Part shown: one piece after another, positions 36,644-46,929 of the stretch
Layout: each line of letters begins with the position of its first letter
How positions within the stretch are numbered: the stretch's first letter is position 1
Origin: Aquilaria yunnanensis
Lineage: Eukaryota; Streptophyta; Magnoliopsida; Malvales; Thymelaeaceae
Length of the DNA: 64,000 nt
Reading direction: 5' to 3'
NCBI GenBank assembly: GCA_039654915.1
Contig: CM077595.1
Coordinates: 83,865,501 to 83,929,500 of the forward strand
The notes under the pieces: generated by a model
Seen by the model: the letters and a program-made list of their open reading frames with translations, nothing else
The model's database searches: none
Told to the model about the DNA's origin: nothing
Made by a program: the position numbers and the translations under genes

Positions 36644-37452
36644 TTATTTTTTATATAGATTAACTAAGCCTAGGAACTTCAAAATCGAGCAAGATTTATT
36701 TAAATCTTCAAATTCCTGAGATTAACACTATAAGATATGATTTCATGTAGGTTTCTAAAACCAGTTTTTGGTTTATAGTATATGTTTTATTTTGATTAAT
36801 AACTTACCACCCATGATTTTATATTGTATATTTGAATATATATAATGGTTAAAGCACTACAAGAAAACCAACATAATGGTTAAAGCACTATAAGATTATG
36901 TAGATGAAATTATGAAAGATTTATAATCTTAACAGCTAAGATCTATTTCATTACAATTAAAGGTTTTACAAAGAGTAATGTCTCACATCGAATAATACTA
37001 TTAATAGAAAGTAAGAGTTTGTATAAGTTTTGTATTATACAGCTAGATTCCATATACAAACAATGAAAACATAACTTACATTCTAACATATAAACTTAAT
37101 TTCAATTCAAATAATGATTCCTGCGTATTGCACAGGTTACTCAACTAGTATCTGAATAAAATCTAACCTAAAGGAGATGTGGCAACGTGCGGGTCTTTTT
37201 CGGGAGTCGCCACCAATCGGTTTTCGCTCAGGTCGATTGGATACCTTAAAATATGATCTGCGAGAGTTCGGGGATCGGGAGTACGGTTACGCTAAAGCAA
37301 TATTGTTATAGCGCCCAAAATTGGCACATTAGTTGATTTTAATTTTGTTTTACTTTGCTTTTAGAAAATTTTCAGTTAATTTTCAATCTAGAAGTTTTAA
37401 CTGAATTAATCAGATGTGGGTTTTTGGTAATTAATTTGTATAGAATTTTATA

Positions 37453-37494
37453 CTTCCGAACCATGGACTCTGCCGAGTCATTTGGACACGGAAG
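37453..37494. repeat. LTR foldback module 1
   Basis: Three nested helices: CTTCCG/CGGAAG outside, CCA/TGG in the middle, GACTC/GAGTC inside, closing a TGCC loop. Confidence 0.8.
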
Positions 37495-37500
37495 ATTTTG

Positions 37501-37542
37501 ATTCCGAACCATGGACTCTGCCGAGTCATTTGGACACGGAAT
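37501..37542. repeat. LTR foldback module 2
   Basis: Same layout as module 1, 6 bp away: ATTCCG/CGGAAT, CCA/TGG, GACTC/GAGTC, loop TGCC. The outermost pair is A-T where module 1 has C-G. Confidence 0.8.
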
Positions 37543-37628
37543 TTGGTAAAATTTTAAATAATTTTATCCATATATGGATTTTTATCTTTTTATTTAATTT
37601 ATATATTTTTTTTAAAAAAAAAGTTGAT

Positions 37629-37672
37629 ATTTCCAAACCGTAGATCCTGCCGGATCATCCGGATATGGAAAT
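37629..37672. repeat. LTR foldback module 3
   Basis: ATTTCCA/TGGAAAT outside, CCG/CGG in the middle, GATCC/GGATC inside, loop TGCC. All three helices differ from modules 1 and 2 by paired changes. Confidence 0.8.
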
Positions 37673-38018
37673 TAATTTAAAGTTAATTATTTAATTATTA
37701 TTTTATGGAATTAATTATTAGTTTAACTTATAATTCTTTTTTATTAAATTTGTTAATGATTTTAAAGAAAATCTTTCTTTTTTTATATCTTATTATTCTT
37801 TTCTTTCTTTTCTTTTCTTTTCTTTATCTTTTTGATTTTTATCTTTCTCTTATCTTTCTTTTCTTTTTCTTATCTGATTTTTCTTGTTTAATGAAGGATA
37901 TTTATTATTTAAAGAATTACTCAATTTATAAAAGAATTAAAAAAATAATAATTAATTTTTTTTTTAATAAGAAGTTAATTTAAAGGAATCAAAGAGTTTA
38001 AAAATAAAAATCTTTGAT

Positions 38019-38112
38019 CATGGTACGGGGCGTTGTTACTCAGCCAGACCCTCTTCACCAGGTGAAGCAGCTCAAAAGCGGGCACGAGACAGTTTCCAGC
38101 CAATATACCATG
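38019..38112. other. Larger foldback in the LTR with a perfect inner stem
   Basis: CATGGTA at 38019-38025 pairs with TACCATG at 38106-38112. Between them CTTCACC (38053-38059) and GGTGAAG (38061-38067) form a perfect inner inverted repeat. The segment is less AT-rich than its surroundings and lies between modules 3 and 4. Confidence 0.55.
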
Positions 38113-38651
38113 AACTAAATTTTTTTTTTTTTTTTTACTTAACAACATGGTTCAGATTTATTTTACATATATATTTTTTTATGGCTAATTTCTTTAAATG
38201 AAATGGGTTTAACCATAAAATAAAGAAAAATTAAATAACAATAAATAAAGTGGAGGTTTTCTTCTTTTTTTTATTTATTTATTTTTTGTTATTTTTGAAA
38301 TCATTTGACTAAGATTTTTATAAAGGAAACAAAAAGTTATATCTTTTCATTATTTTAAAAGAAATCAGTAAAATATTACTGAATAAAATATTATCCTAAA
38401 ATTTTTATTCTTTTTATTCTTTTTATTAATAAAGAAAGCTAAAAATTATATTTTATTATTTTAAAAGAAATAAATAAAATATTACTGAAAAATATTAACC
38501 CAAAAATTTTACTCTTTTTATTCTTTTTTTATTAATAAAGAAAACTAAAAATTTATATTTTATTATTTTAATAAATAATTAATATATATTAGTCCCAAAA
38601 TTTTATTTTTAATAAAGAAAAGTTTATTTATATACTTTATTTAAAAATATT

Positions 38652-38689
38652 TCCAAGCCATGGATCCTGGCGGATCATTTGGTCATGGA
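38652..38689. repeat. LTR foldback module 4
   Basis: TCCA/TGGA outside, CCA/TGG in the middle, GATCC/GGATC inside, loop TGGC. Confidence 0.75.
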
Positions 38690-39059
38690 TTTTTAATTTT
38701 TGTTAAATTTTAATTATTTAATTAATTACTAATTTTAATTATAATTTTATTGGATTTTTCTTGAATTTTTAATTTTAAAGATATGTTTAAAAAGAATTGA
38801 TTTGTATATTTTTTTAGAATTATTTAATTATTTCTATTTATTAATTTTAACAAAAAGGAATAAAAAGTCAACTTTGTTATTTTTAAAGAAATAATAAAAA
38901 ATAAAAATAATTGGCTTTTAAAAATGATTTTTTATTAGCCTTAATAATTAATTACAAAATAACCTTCTTTTAATTTTCATTTATTTATTTATTAGTAAAG
39001 GGTAAAGGTGAATTAAATAAAATAAAGTGGGGCTTTTTGGCCATCCACTTTAAAAATAA

Positions 39060-39560
39060 ATAATAATAAAGGTTAGCAAAGTTGATTAAATTAATTAACA
39101 ACAATAATAAAAATTAGCCAAGTTTAATTAATTGTTAACAACAATAATAAAAAGTTAGTCAAGTTAATTAATTAACAACAATAATAAAAAGTTAGCCAAG
39201 TTAATTAATTAATAACAATAATAAAAGTTAGCCAAATTAATTAATTGTTAATTAACCAAATTAATTAAATTAATTAATTAACAACAATAATAAAAATTTA
39301 GAAGTTAATTAATTAACAACAATAATAAAAGTTAGCCAAATTAATTAATTGTTAATTAACCAAGTTAATTAAATTAATTAATTAATTACAATAATAAAAA
39401 GTTAGTCAAGCTAATTAATTAACAACAATAATAAAAGTTAGCCAAATTAATTAATTTTTAATTAACCAAGTTAATTAAATTAATTAATTAACAACAATAA
39501 TAAAAGTTAGACAATTTAATTAATTATTAACAACAATAATAATAAAGGTTAGTAAAAATT
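39060..39560. repeat. Degenerate tandem array in the LTR
   Basis: About ten repeats of a unit built from AACAACAATAATAAAA, GTTAGCCAA and TTAATTAATT, with variable numbers of the last block, so units are roughly 35-80 bp. Confidence 0.85.
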
Positions 39561-40138
39561 AGCAAGTTAGTTGTTAGTTGTTAATAACAACAAAAAAAGA
39601 AAAAGGTTAGTAATAATAACAATAATAAACAAATAAATAAACAAGTAAAAAAAATAAAAGAGTTAATTAATTAATTTTCTGCAAAGACAAAATAAAAAGG
39701 TTAGTGACTTAATAGAAAGAAATTGAAAAGATGATGGGTGAAACAGGGGTTTACCCTTTTGAATTAAAATTTTGAATTCCGGGGAAACGAAAACAGAGCA
39801 CACGCGAGGGAGGAAGGGGGGGGCGACGGAGCGCGGCGACGGCGTGGCGGCAGCACGGCGGCGGCGTGACGAGACGACGACGGCGGAGTGGGGAGGCGAC
39901 GGGCGACGGCGTGACGGCGTGACGGCAGCGACGGAGCAAAAGAGAGGAGAGACAGCGAGTGAAACGGAAGAGAGAGAAAGTAAGAAGATGGTCTGATCGT
40001 AAGAAAACAAAGTTTGGGACTTTCTGGGCAGAGGGAGGATAAGCTAGGGAATAAGGCTGTAATTTTATCTTTTTTTAAAACGGAGCTCTAAGCTTTTTTC
40101 TCTATTTTTTTCTGTGTTCAGCACAAAATTTGGGGGGC

Positions 40139-40148
40139 TATTTATAGA
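40139..40148 (-). promoter_or_regulatory. TATA box of the solo LTR
   Basis: On the minus strand the sequence is CCTCTATAAATAGCCCCCC, a strong plant TATA box in the sense orientation of the LTR. It lies about 490 bp after the LTR start, which suggests a short U3 and a very long R-U5. Confidence 0.6.
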
Positions 40149-40638
40149 GGAAGTTTAGCTGAACTGTTGATGGATAAATTAATAAAAAATTTCAAACTTA
40201 TCTCTTAAATTGGTAAAATGACAATTTTAGTCCTTTACGTCTCTCAGCCTCTGGATAAGTTCCTGAAGCTTCTGATTTTGACAATTTTATCGTTTTCTGT
40301 CAATTTGGGCCAGAAACGTCGGCAGGCTCAAAATTTTATGTGACAAACTACTAAATGCTCCTGAAACTTTCAGAATTTGTCAATTTTGCCTGAAACTTCT
40401 TAATTTTGTCATTTTTACCTCAAACTTTTAAATTTTGCCATTTTTTTTTTGGAGTTTTCTTTTTTTCTTTCAAATACACACATATATCATTTTAAATCAA
40501 ATCTTCACAAAACAAAAATGTATTTTAAACTAATTAAAATTTTTAGTAATAATAATAATAATAAAAATAATAATTTTTTTTATTTAATTTCTTTTAAAAT
40601 TTTTTTATGGTCGGACGAAATTGGGTGTCAACAGGAGA

Positions 40639-41741
40639 AAAATAATGAAAACTCCCCAAACTCTTCATACTATTTAAAAGTAACCCCACATAAATGTAAA
40701 GGTTAAAAATAACTAGAATGACTTAATATGACTACGAGAGTAGTGTTTTTCAGCTGAAATTTTCACCTACATAGTTTAGAGACCTTCAAATTAATCCACA
40801 TCAAAATCAGTTTTATAGTTGCAGGCCAAAAAATATTCTAGAACATTAGCAGCAACTTGGAGCTCAAATTCAATCACTTTAGGATCATAATCTCACAAAA
40901 CTCAAAACATGAAAGTTATAGAGCTCTTTCTTAGCTTCAGAGTGACACTTGAATCATATAAAATAGACATCTATAGCCAAATTTATGCCCAAAATACCAC
41001 AACTATTTTTATTTCACTGGCAGAAATTATGTTCTGACTTCAAAGAAAAATTCAACCAATGAGATGCACAAAAACTAGGTAAAAATGTCTAAAGATGAAA
41101 GATAGCTCTAAAAATCAGCTTTCCAATAAATCAAGAATCAACTCATTTGGACATCAGATGAAAGAACTATGACTAAATTACGAAGAGATGTCAAGACTGC
41201 CCATAATTGCCTAAATAGCATCATTTCACATTTCATGTTTCCAATTGCATCCTAAATCAAAATATGATAAAAATGAATATACTTGGACACAAAATAAGAA
41301 CAAAAAACTAAACATTATGAGAGAAAAATATAGCAATTTTCATTGATCTTGACAAGGAGAGTAAAAGCTAAAATGAGATTAATGTAGGAGAGATTGCCAA
41401 TCATTGATCTACCATGATTAAATACAAATTTATCATCAGGTAACACAATGATAGTTAGATGTTTGGCCGCAAAAAATTAATGGTCTTGTTAGATTACATC
41501 TCTGACGGTAATTCAGGATTCACAAGCTTGTGACAATCATATGAACCATGTTGGTCAAACAAAAAAAAAAGTTCAAGAAAAAATATAAGGTTGGGTGGAG
41601 CTTCACAATAGAATGGTGAAGGGTGGTGGCTTGATAGGACAGTGGAAGCTGAAAGGTTTGTCCATCAGACAATAGGGCAGGATATTTTTAGAAACAAAAA
41701 CATTTGGTTCATTTATCAAACGCTCTAAGACATAGGTCAAG
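40639..41741. other. Gene-free AT-rich stretch
   Basis: I see no coding frame with recognisable similarity and no repeat borders on either strand. Confidence 0.4.
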
Positions 41742-41749
41742 CATAAAAT

Positions 41750-42275
41750 TAGGGGTGTAAATGAACAGAACGTTCGGTGAACTATTCATAAACCGTTCAG
41801 TGGGAGTTTATTTATGTTCGTTTATTAAGCTAAACGAACAAACACGAATATAATTTTTTGTTCGTTTATTTAAACGAACGAACATGAATAAGCATATGTT
41901 TGTTCGTTTATGTTCACGACCAGTTCAATTATTGTTCGTTTGTTATACGTTTATTTATTAAGATTATATATATATATATTGTTCGTTTACTATCGTTCAT
42001 TTATGTTTGTTTAAATCGTTCACAAACATATTCGATACATTGTTCGTGAACTCGTTCATGTTCGTGTATTGTCGTTTATGAACGAATTTGTTCGTTTGGT
42101 TTGTTTATTGCTGTTCATGAATATAAACGAACGAACACAAACAACAATTTTATACTAAACGAACGAACAAATAAGAACAAGGGTTATTCATGTTCATGTT
42201 CGTGTTCATTAAAAACCTAAATGAACGAGCATAAATAGCTCTCGTTCGTGTTCGTTCGATTCGTTTACAGCCCTG
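41750..42275. mobile_element. Non-autonomous hAT MITE, 526 bp
   Basis: The ends are TAGGGGTGTAAATGAACAG and, on the other strand, CAGGGCTGTAAACGAATCG. The flanks cataaaat (41742-41749) and catagaat (42276-42283) agree at 7 of 8 positions. Almost the whole element consists of GTTCGTTTA/TAAACGAAC words in both orientations. Confidence 0.78.
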
Positions 42276-42415
42276 CATAGAATGCCTAACCAAACCTTAG
42301 CTAGAAAACTCTAGGACTTAAATTGGACATTTATCAAACGCTTAGGAGTTGATGTGTCATTTACCGATTTCGATCAGCCAAAGAAAAAAAATAGATAAAA
42401 AATTACTAGGGGGAG

Positions 42416-44253
42416 GGCCTAAAGCCACTTTTAGCCATCAAACTCACTAGACCCAGACAGTTAAGCTACTGAACTTAAACTCGGTATACCTCGCCCCCTA
42501 AACTAGAAAAAATATGACATTTTAGCCTTTTTGATCCCATGTGTATGTCATGTATAGTGTTAAATATTGCAGTATATCGTTTATCTTAGATATGCGGTAT
42601 AAATATTTTTGTGTTTTGTTATTTTACTGCATGATATATCGCAATATACCGCATACCACTCATTTTTTGTATGCATTTTGTAAAGAAAATCGAGGTATAC
42701 CACAAATACTGTGTGATACATACCGTAATATTCTATTTTTCACAGCTATTTTTTTTCATTTTACATAAAAAATATTATAAATATATAAAACATTAAAATA
42801 TAAATAATACACACATCATAAAATAAACATTTACTTTATTTTTTTGTTACTTTTCTTAATTAATATAAAAATTTAATGGATGGTAGCAGCTTGAAGATCT
42901 TTGTGGTATTAAACAATATCTCCAATTGGATTTATGGTACATTCTACCCCAACTGAATATCTTCTATCATATACTCCCTCCGTCCCAATTTACTTGAAAC
43001 GTATTCCTTTTTGGGAAGTCCAAAAAGGTTGAAACGTTTTCTCTTTTGGAAAAGTTTAAACAATTAAATAATCCTTTTACACAAAACCCAATAAAGACTC
43101 TTTTTTTAATCTCCACTCAACCTCTCGCTGCACAAAACCCAAAAAAGAATCTTTTCTTTTTTAATCATTATTTAAATTTTTACTACATAAAAAATAACAT
43201 AAATTACATACACCTTAATCTCCATGTCCAGACAAATGTTTCAACTAAAATGGGACGGAGGTAGTATATTTTATTTATATTTGACAAATTATGATGAGAA
43301 AAATTAGAATACATATAAAATGTGTAAAAATAAATTATTAAACAAATTATATTATCTTAAAATAAGATTTTAACGTTTTTTTTTTCTGAAAATGGTAACG
43401 GTATGTAGCGCAGTATACCATGTGATATACTTTAAAAATTATAGGTACGATACACCTAACGGTAACGATATTTAACACCTTGGTGCCACGTGATGTATTT
43501 TCCCTAGCCCTACTTGCTCTATCTCAACCTAATCTACTCTACTATCTGCATTTCCTTCACTGAAAAGCTCCATTGATGCGTCATCTATTTGTCAACCACA
43601 AGCCTTCATGAATCACTAGAGGTTTCGATGATAGATTTGCTTTTCTTTTCTTTACTTCAACCGAAAACCCATAACGATCTCAATTACATAGAAAATTGGC
43701 AGCCACCTCAAAAATTGTCATTTTTCCTAGTGAAATCAGTAGCACGCTCCTTGCACCATTCTCTTCAGAATCCGTTGCATCGGCGATGGTGGAGGATGTG
43801 TTTCGAAGGCCTACAACATCGGCCACAAGTCGAAGTTGAAAGATGTGGCCTAACCAATCCCTACTTCAATCAACTTCACAACGTCTAGTCAAGGAGGTGG
43901 TTCAAGTGTTTAGGTCCAACAGGCATTTAGGTCCGGCGGATTAGAAACCTGAGCGGAAAGTGAGGTCGAGAGGTTAGTGCAAGTGGGCTGATTGGTGCAA
44001 GGAGATTGGTGAATCAGTGAGTGGTAAGACATCGGTTGGTCGGTTGTCGGTTGATGAACCATGAACCAAAGCAAATCAGGTGGAGATGAGAGTAAGCAGT
44101 GTTAGGGCAAATACATCATGTGACACTCACATGGGGTCAAGGCCTAAAGTGTCCCTTTTTTTTAAGTTCAGAGGGCGAGTTAGACCGAGTTCAAGTTCAG
44201 GGACTAAAATGTCCGGGTCTGGCGAGCTCGAGGGCTAAAAAAGGCTTTAGGCC
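42416..44253. mobile_element. MULE-like element, 1838 bp, with TIRs of about 110 bp
   Basis: The left end starts GGCCTAAAGCCACTTTTAGC and the right end on the other strand GGCCTAAAGCCTTTTTTAGC. Both go on through C.AGACCC.GACA.TT, CTGAACTT.AACTCGGT and TCGCCC.CT. A Stowaway element is inserted inside (42974-43264). The part at 43560-43900 has a different composition and a 99-codon frame on the plus strand that I do not recognise; it may be captured. No transposase. No clean target duplication was found. Confidence 0.68.
42974..43264. mobile_element. Stowaway-type MITE inside the MULE
   Basis: The ends are CTCCCTCCGTCCCAATTT and AAATGGGACGGAGGTAG between TA dinucleotides (42972-42973 and 43265-43266). 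Confidence 0.82.
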
Positions 44254-44269
44254 AAAAATAAAATAGAGG

Positions 44270-45219
44270 AGATTCATGGAGCCCCTAGCGTCATCGGGGT
44301 AGCGGCAGCGGGTAGTCGGATAAAGATGAACGATTCGGTATAGAGAGCGAGACCAGTTTCGTGAATCAAAATTCAATCGCCTGAACTTGGACGAGGTAAC
44401 TTCTGTATATTTGCTGTGTTTCTAAGTTCAATCGCTATGCCCACTAAAACGAAACGATTACCGTCCAAGAATCTTTATTCTGAAGTCCTTCCGAAAGCGT
44501 AGCGCTCATGAATGCTTCGCCAGTTGTGCGTTTCTGTTCCTGGGTACTATAGAGACCATCTTATTTCACTTTGATACTACAAATTCGCATTTATGTTTTC
44601 TACGGTACTGCTCCTATAGATTATAGGAAGATTTCATTTCCCGGCTTCTTGTTGGTTGGTGAATTTGAGCCGCAATTCTGATTTTGATGGATTTGTTATG
44701 CCTATTTCAGTTCATCTCACCCTAGTTCTTTCGGTAGTTTTGATGATCGATTTAGAACATTTTGAATTCGATAGTGTTGATGGTCGATTTAGAACATTTT
44801 GAATTCTTTTTCTCCTTCGGATGACTTGTCCAGAGGCAAATATGCACAAAATGATTGAGTCAATTATTTCAATTTGGTGTGCAACAGATTTGTGGGTTTT
44901 GGTTGATCTTCCTCAAGCCCTCCATTTACGTTACATGATTGCTTCAATAATCTATTTGTTCTTTGTCCTCTTGAATTCACGTCTTACTTGATATTAAAGT
45001 GCAATACAATGAAAATGATGCTTTCTAAATACATTATCTGGAAGGATGATAGATAGATAGCAATTTGCAATCAAAGAAAAGATCTTCACGATTTGTTGGA
45101 ATATATGAGCAAACACCATTCTTGTATTTCAGGTTTTGGTTTTTTATTGTTCTATGTGTATTTTATTTGTTTCAGAAATGAAAATTAAAGCTGAAAATCA
45201 GAGCTGCTGAGTATCCATC
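44270..45219 (+). other. 5' leader of the membrane protein gene, with a leader intron
   Basis: A non-coding first exon appears to end at GACGAG before gtaact (44395) and a second to begin at 45176 after ttatttgtttcag. The intron of about 780 bp is T-rich. The transcription start was not located. Confidence 0.5.
45178..45210 (+). CDS. Upstream ORF, 10 codons, in the leader
   Basis: The ATG two bases into the second leader exon opens MKIKAENQSC and stops at TGA 45208-45210, nine bases before the main ATG and in a different register. It could lower translation of the main ORF. Its sequence gives no sign of peptide function. Confidence 0.5.
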   Translation: MKIKAENQSC

Positions 45220-46230
45220 ATGATCCAAGGAATGGTATCTATATGTCGAGGTCCGTCATCGTTGATTAATAGGACTTCCCATGCAAACCAGAGAAGTCTA
45301 GATACATTGAAAGCGCCAAAGTTCTTGCACATGGGCAGCCTGTATAGGAATTTTATCAGCTTTCCGCCAGTTCTCTGCACGAAGTTGTCCAGATGGGAGC
45401 CATCGCAATTTACTTATGCTCCCTCTGAAAAATCTGGCGATAATATTCTGGAAAAGCCAGTCGGCTTATTTGAAACTTCGAATTCTAATGAGGAGAAACA
45501 AGTAATCAGCACTGAAGATCCTGCAGATGCCCAGAGGACTGACCGGCCAAGGTTGGAACTTCAGGTCCTTAAATGGCCAATGTGGCTTCTTGGCCCTGCT
45601 CTTCTACTGGTGACAGGAGTAGTGCCCACTTTGTGGTTACCACTGTCTTCTATATTCCTTGGCCCCAGTATAATCAGCTTGCTTTCCTTTGTTGGACTTG
45701 ATTGCATCTTCAATCTGGGCGCTACCTTGTTTCTCTTGATGGCAGATTCATGTGCTCGGTCAAAGAATCAAGAGCAAGCTTGCAGGAGTAAGCCTCCTTT
45801 CAGTTACAAATTTTGGAATATAGTTGCCAGTTTGGTAGGATTAGTTACCCCATTTATGCTGTTGTTTGGTTCTGAAAGCGGCTTTCTTCAACCTTCAGTT
45901 CCTTTCATCTCTTCTACGGTTCTATTGGCTCCGTATCTCCTACTTCTGTCAGTGCAGGTGCTGACTGAGGCTTTGACATGGCATTGGCAGTCACCAGTTT
46001 GGTTGGTGACTCCTATCGTGTATGAATCTTATCGCTTGTTACAGCTGATGCGGGGCTTGAAACTCGGTGCCGAGCTCAGTGCTCCAGCATGGATGATGCA
46101 CACGATTAAGGGGTTGGTATGTTGGTGGGTCATGATACTTGGGGTGCAACTGATGAGAATTGCCTGGTTTGCTGGGTTTATGACACAAGCTCGTTCTCGG
46201 CAACCAACTACAGCTACAGATGCTTCGTGA
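45220..46230 (+). CDS. Polytopic membrane protein of unknown function, 336 residues
   Basis: The coding part is a single exon. Residues 1-115 are hydrophilic and rich in Ser, Arg and Lys at the start (ICRGPSSLINRTSHANQRS), which could be a transit peptide or a cytosolic tail. Hydrophobic segments follow at about 119-139 (WPMWLLGPALLLVTGVVP), 148-175, 199-217, 228-249 and 296-319. A charged loop, SCARSKNQEQACRSKPPF, separates the second from the third, and an amphipathic stretch with ESYRLLQLMRGLK lies before the last. The C-terminus is hydrophilic. I do not recognise the family and see no transporter or enzyme motif. Codon use, length and spliced leader support a real gene. Confidence 0.75.
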   Translation: MIQGMVSICRGPSSLINRTSHANQRSLDTLKAPKFLHMGSLYRNFISFPPVLCTKLSRWEPSQFTYAPSEKSGDNILEKPVGLFETSNSNEEKQVISTEDPADAQRTDRPRLELQVLKWPMWLLGPALLLVTGVVPTLWLPLSSIFLGPSIISLLSFVGLDCIFNLGATLFLLMADSCARSKNQEQACRSKPPFSYKFWNIVASLVGLVTPFMLLFGSESGFLQPSVPFISSTVLLAPYLLLLSVQVLTEALTWHWQSPVWLVTPIVYESYRLLQLMRGLKLGAELSAPAWMMHTIKGLVCWWVMILGVQLMRIAWFAGFMTQARSRQPTTATDAS

Positions 46231-46929
46231 TAGTTGTGACCGTGGCCGAAATCATTAAGAAGTCCTTAAGAATTTGTGAGTAGGCTCAAATAAAATGTCT
46301 CTAGAATCCATACAAGTGCTGTATCTAACCATGGCATACGTTTTTTTAAGTCTGGAAGCTAGAATTGTTTGAGTAGATATATAAACTGTAATTATAAGCA
46401 GGTGAAATGACTGCCAATGGACTGAATTCAAAAGTTCCGTTCATGGAGAAGTTTCTCGCGTTTGTTTGAAAATTGAAACAATAGTAAGAAAACAAATAAT
46501 GAAAAAAAATTCATAGAAAATGGTGGAACAGAGTTCACAAAATATTATTTTTTTTTTTAAAAAAAATAACTCCTCTATAATTTCAATAACGTCATGAACA
46601 CATTGTCATTATCCGACGGCTATGGTAGAATTTAACTAATGATCCCCAAAATGCTTAACAATATTCATTGATGGATGGTCGGTGAGGTAGAGTTCAATTG
46701 GGCCACTCGGTCTTACTTGAGTGCGCCGGCACTGAAATGTGAATACGAGTAGCACGATCCTTTATTTTCTTGTGATGCCATACCCTACATGTCTGACGAT
46801 CTCGTCTGACGAAAGTCAATGCCATCACCATCGCAATTGAGCTGGCTGAGCTTCGCACATCAATGAAAGGGAGAAGATTAAGATAGGTTATTTATGAGAA
46901 AAAGTAGGATTGGTTTGGGTTACTGGTTT
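46231..46929. other. 3' UTR and spacer
   Basis: Downstream of the stop the sequence holds AATAAAA-like signals near 46290 and long A/T runs near 46550. Nothing coding is seen. Confidence 0.4.

Larger units (their letters stand above)
34432..37148 (+). mobile_element. Probable Helitron carrying an RPA-like remnant
   Basis: The right end has a short stem, CCTGCG-TATT-GCACAGG, then TTACTCAACTAG, followed by T. A small hairpin about 10 bases from a terminal CTAG is the Helitron 3' signature. The proposed left end is TCCTATATATA after an A at 34431; this is weak because a (TA)n run follows. The element would carry on its plus strand an RPA70-like OB-fold relic, as many plant Helitrons do. A MITE and a MULE are inserted in it. 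No Rep/helicase is visible. Confidence 0.5.
37178..40633 (-). mobile_element. Solo LTR of 3456 bp (Ogre/Tat-like Ty3 type), minus orientation
   Basis: On the minus strand it starts TGTTGACACCCAATTTCGTC and ends GACCCGCACGTTGCCACA. The 5-mer ggaga flanks both ends (37173-37177 and 40634-40638), the mark of LTR integration. No internal gag-pol and no second LTR is present, so it is a solo LTR formed by recombination. Its ends and great length recall Ogre/Tat LTRs (inference). Inside, in sense order: a TATA box at 40148-40139; a CGACGG-rich segment (39780-39950) with a 115-codon minus-strand frame (40010-39663) of low complexity; a tandem array; and a set of hairpins. Confidence 0.75.

Noticed and set aside
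37705..37983. 92-codon frame rich in Phe, Leu and Ile
   Set aside because: It is the translation of T-rich runs in the solo LTR, not a membrane protein.
31526..44270. Search for CRISPR-like or bacterial-type arrays
   Set aside because: The repeats seen are microsatellites, a degenerate minisatellite in the LTR and MITE ends; there are no regular spacers and the DNA is plant.
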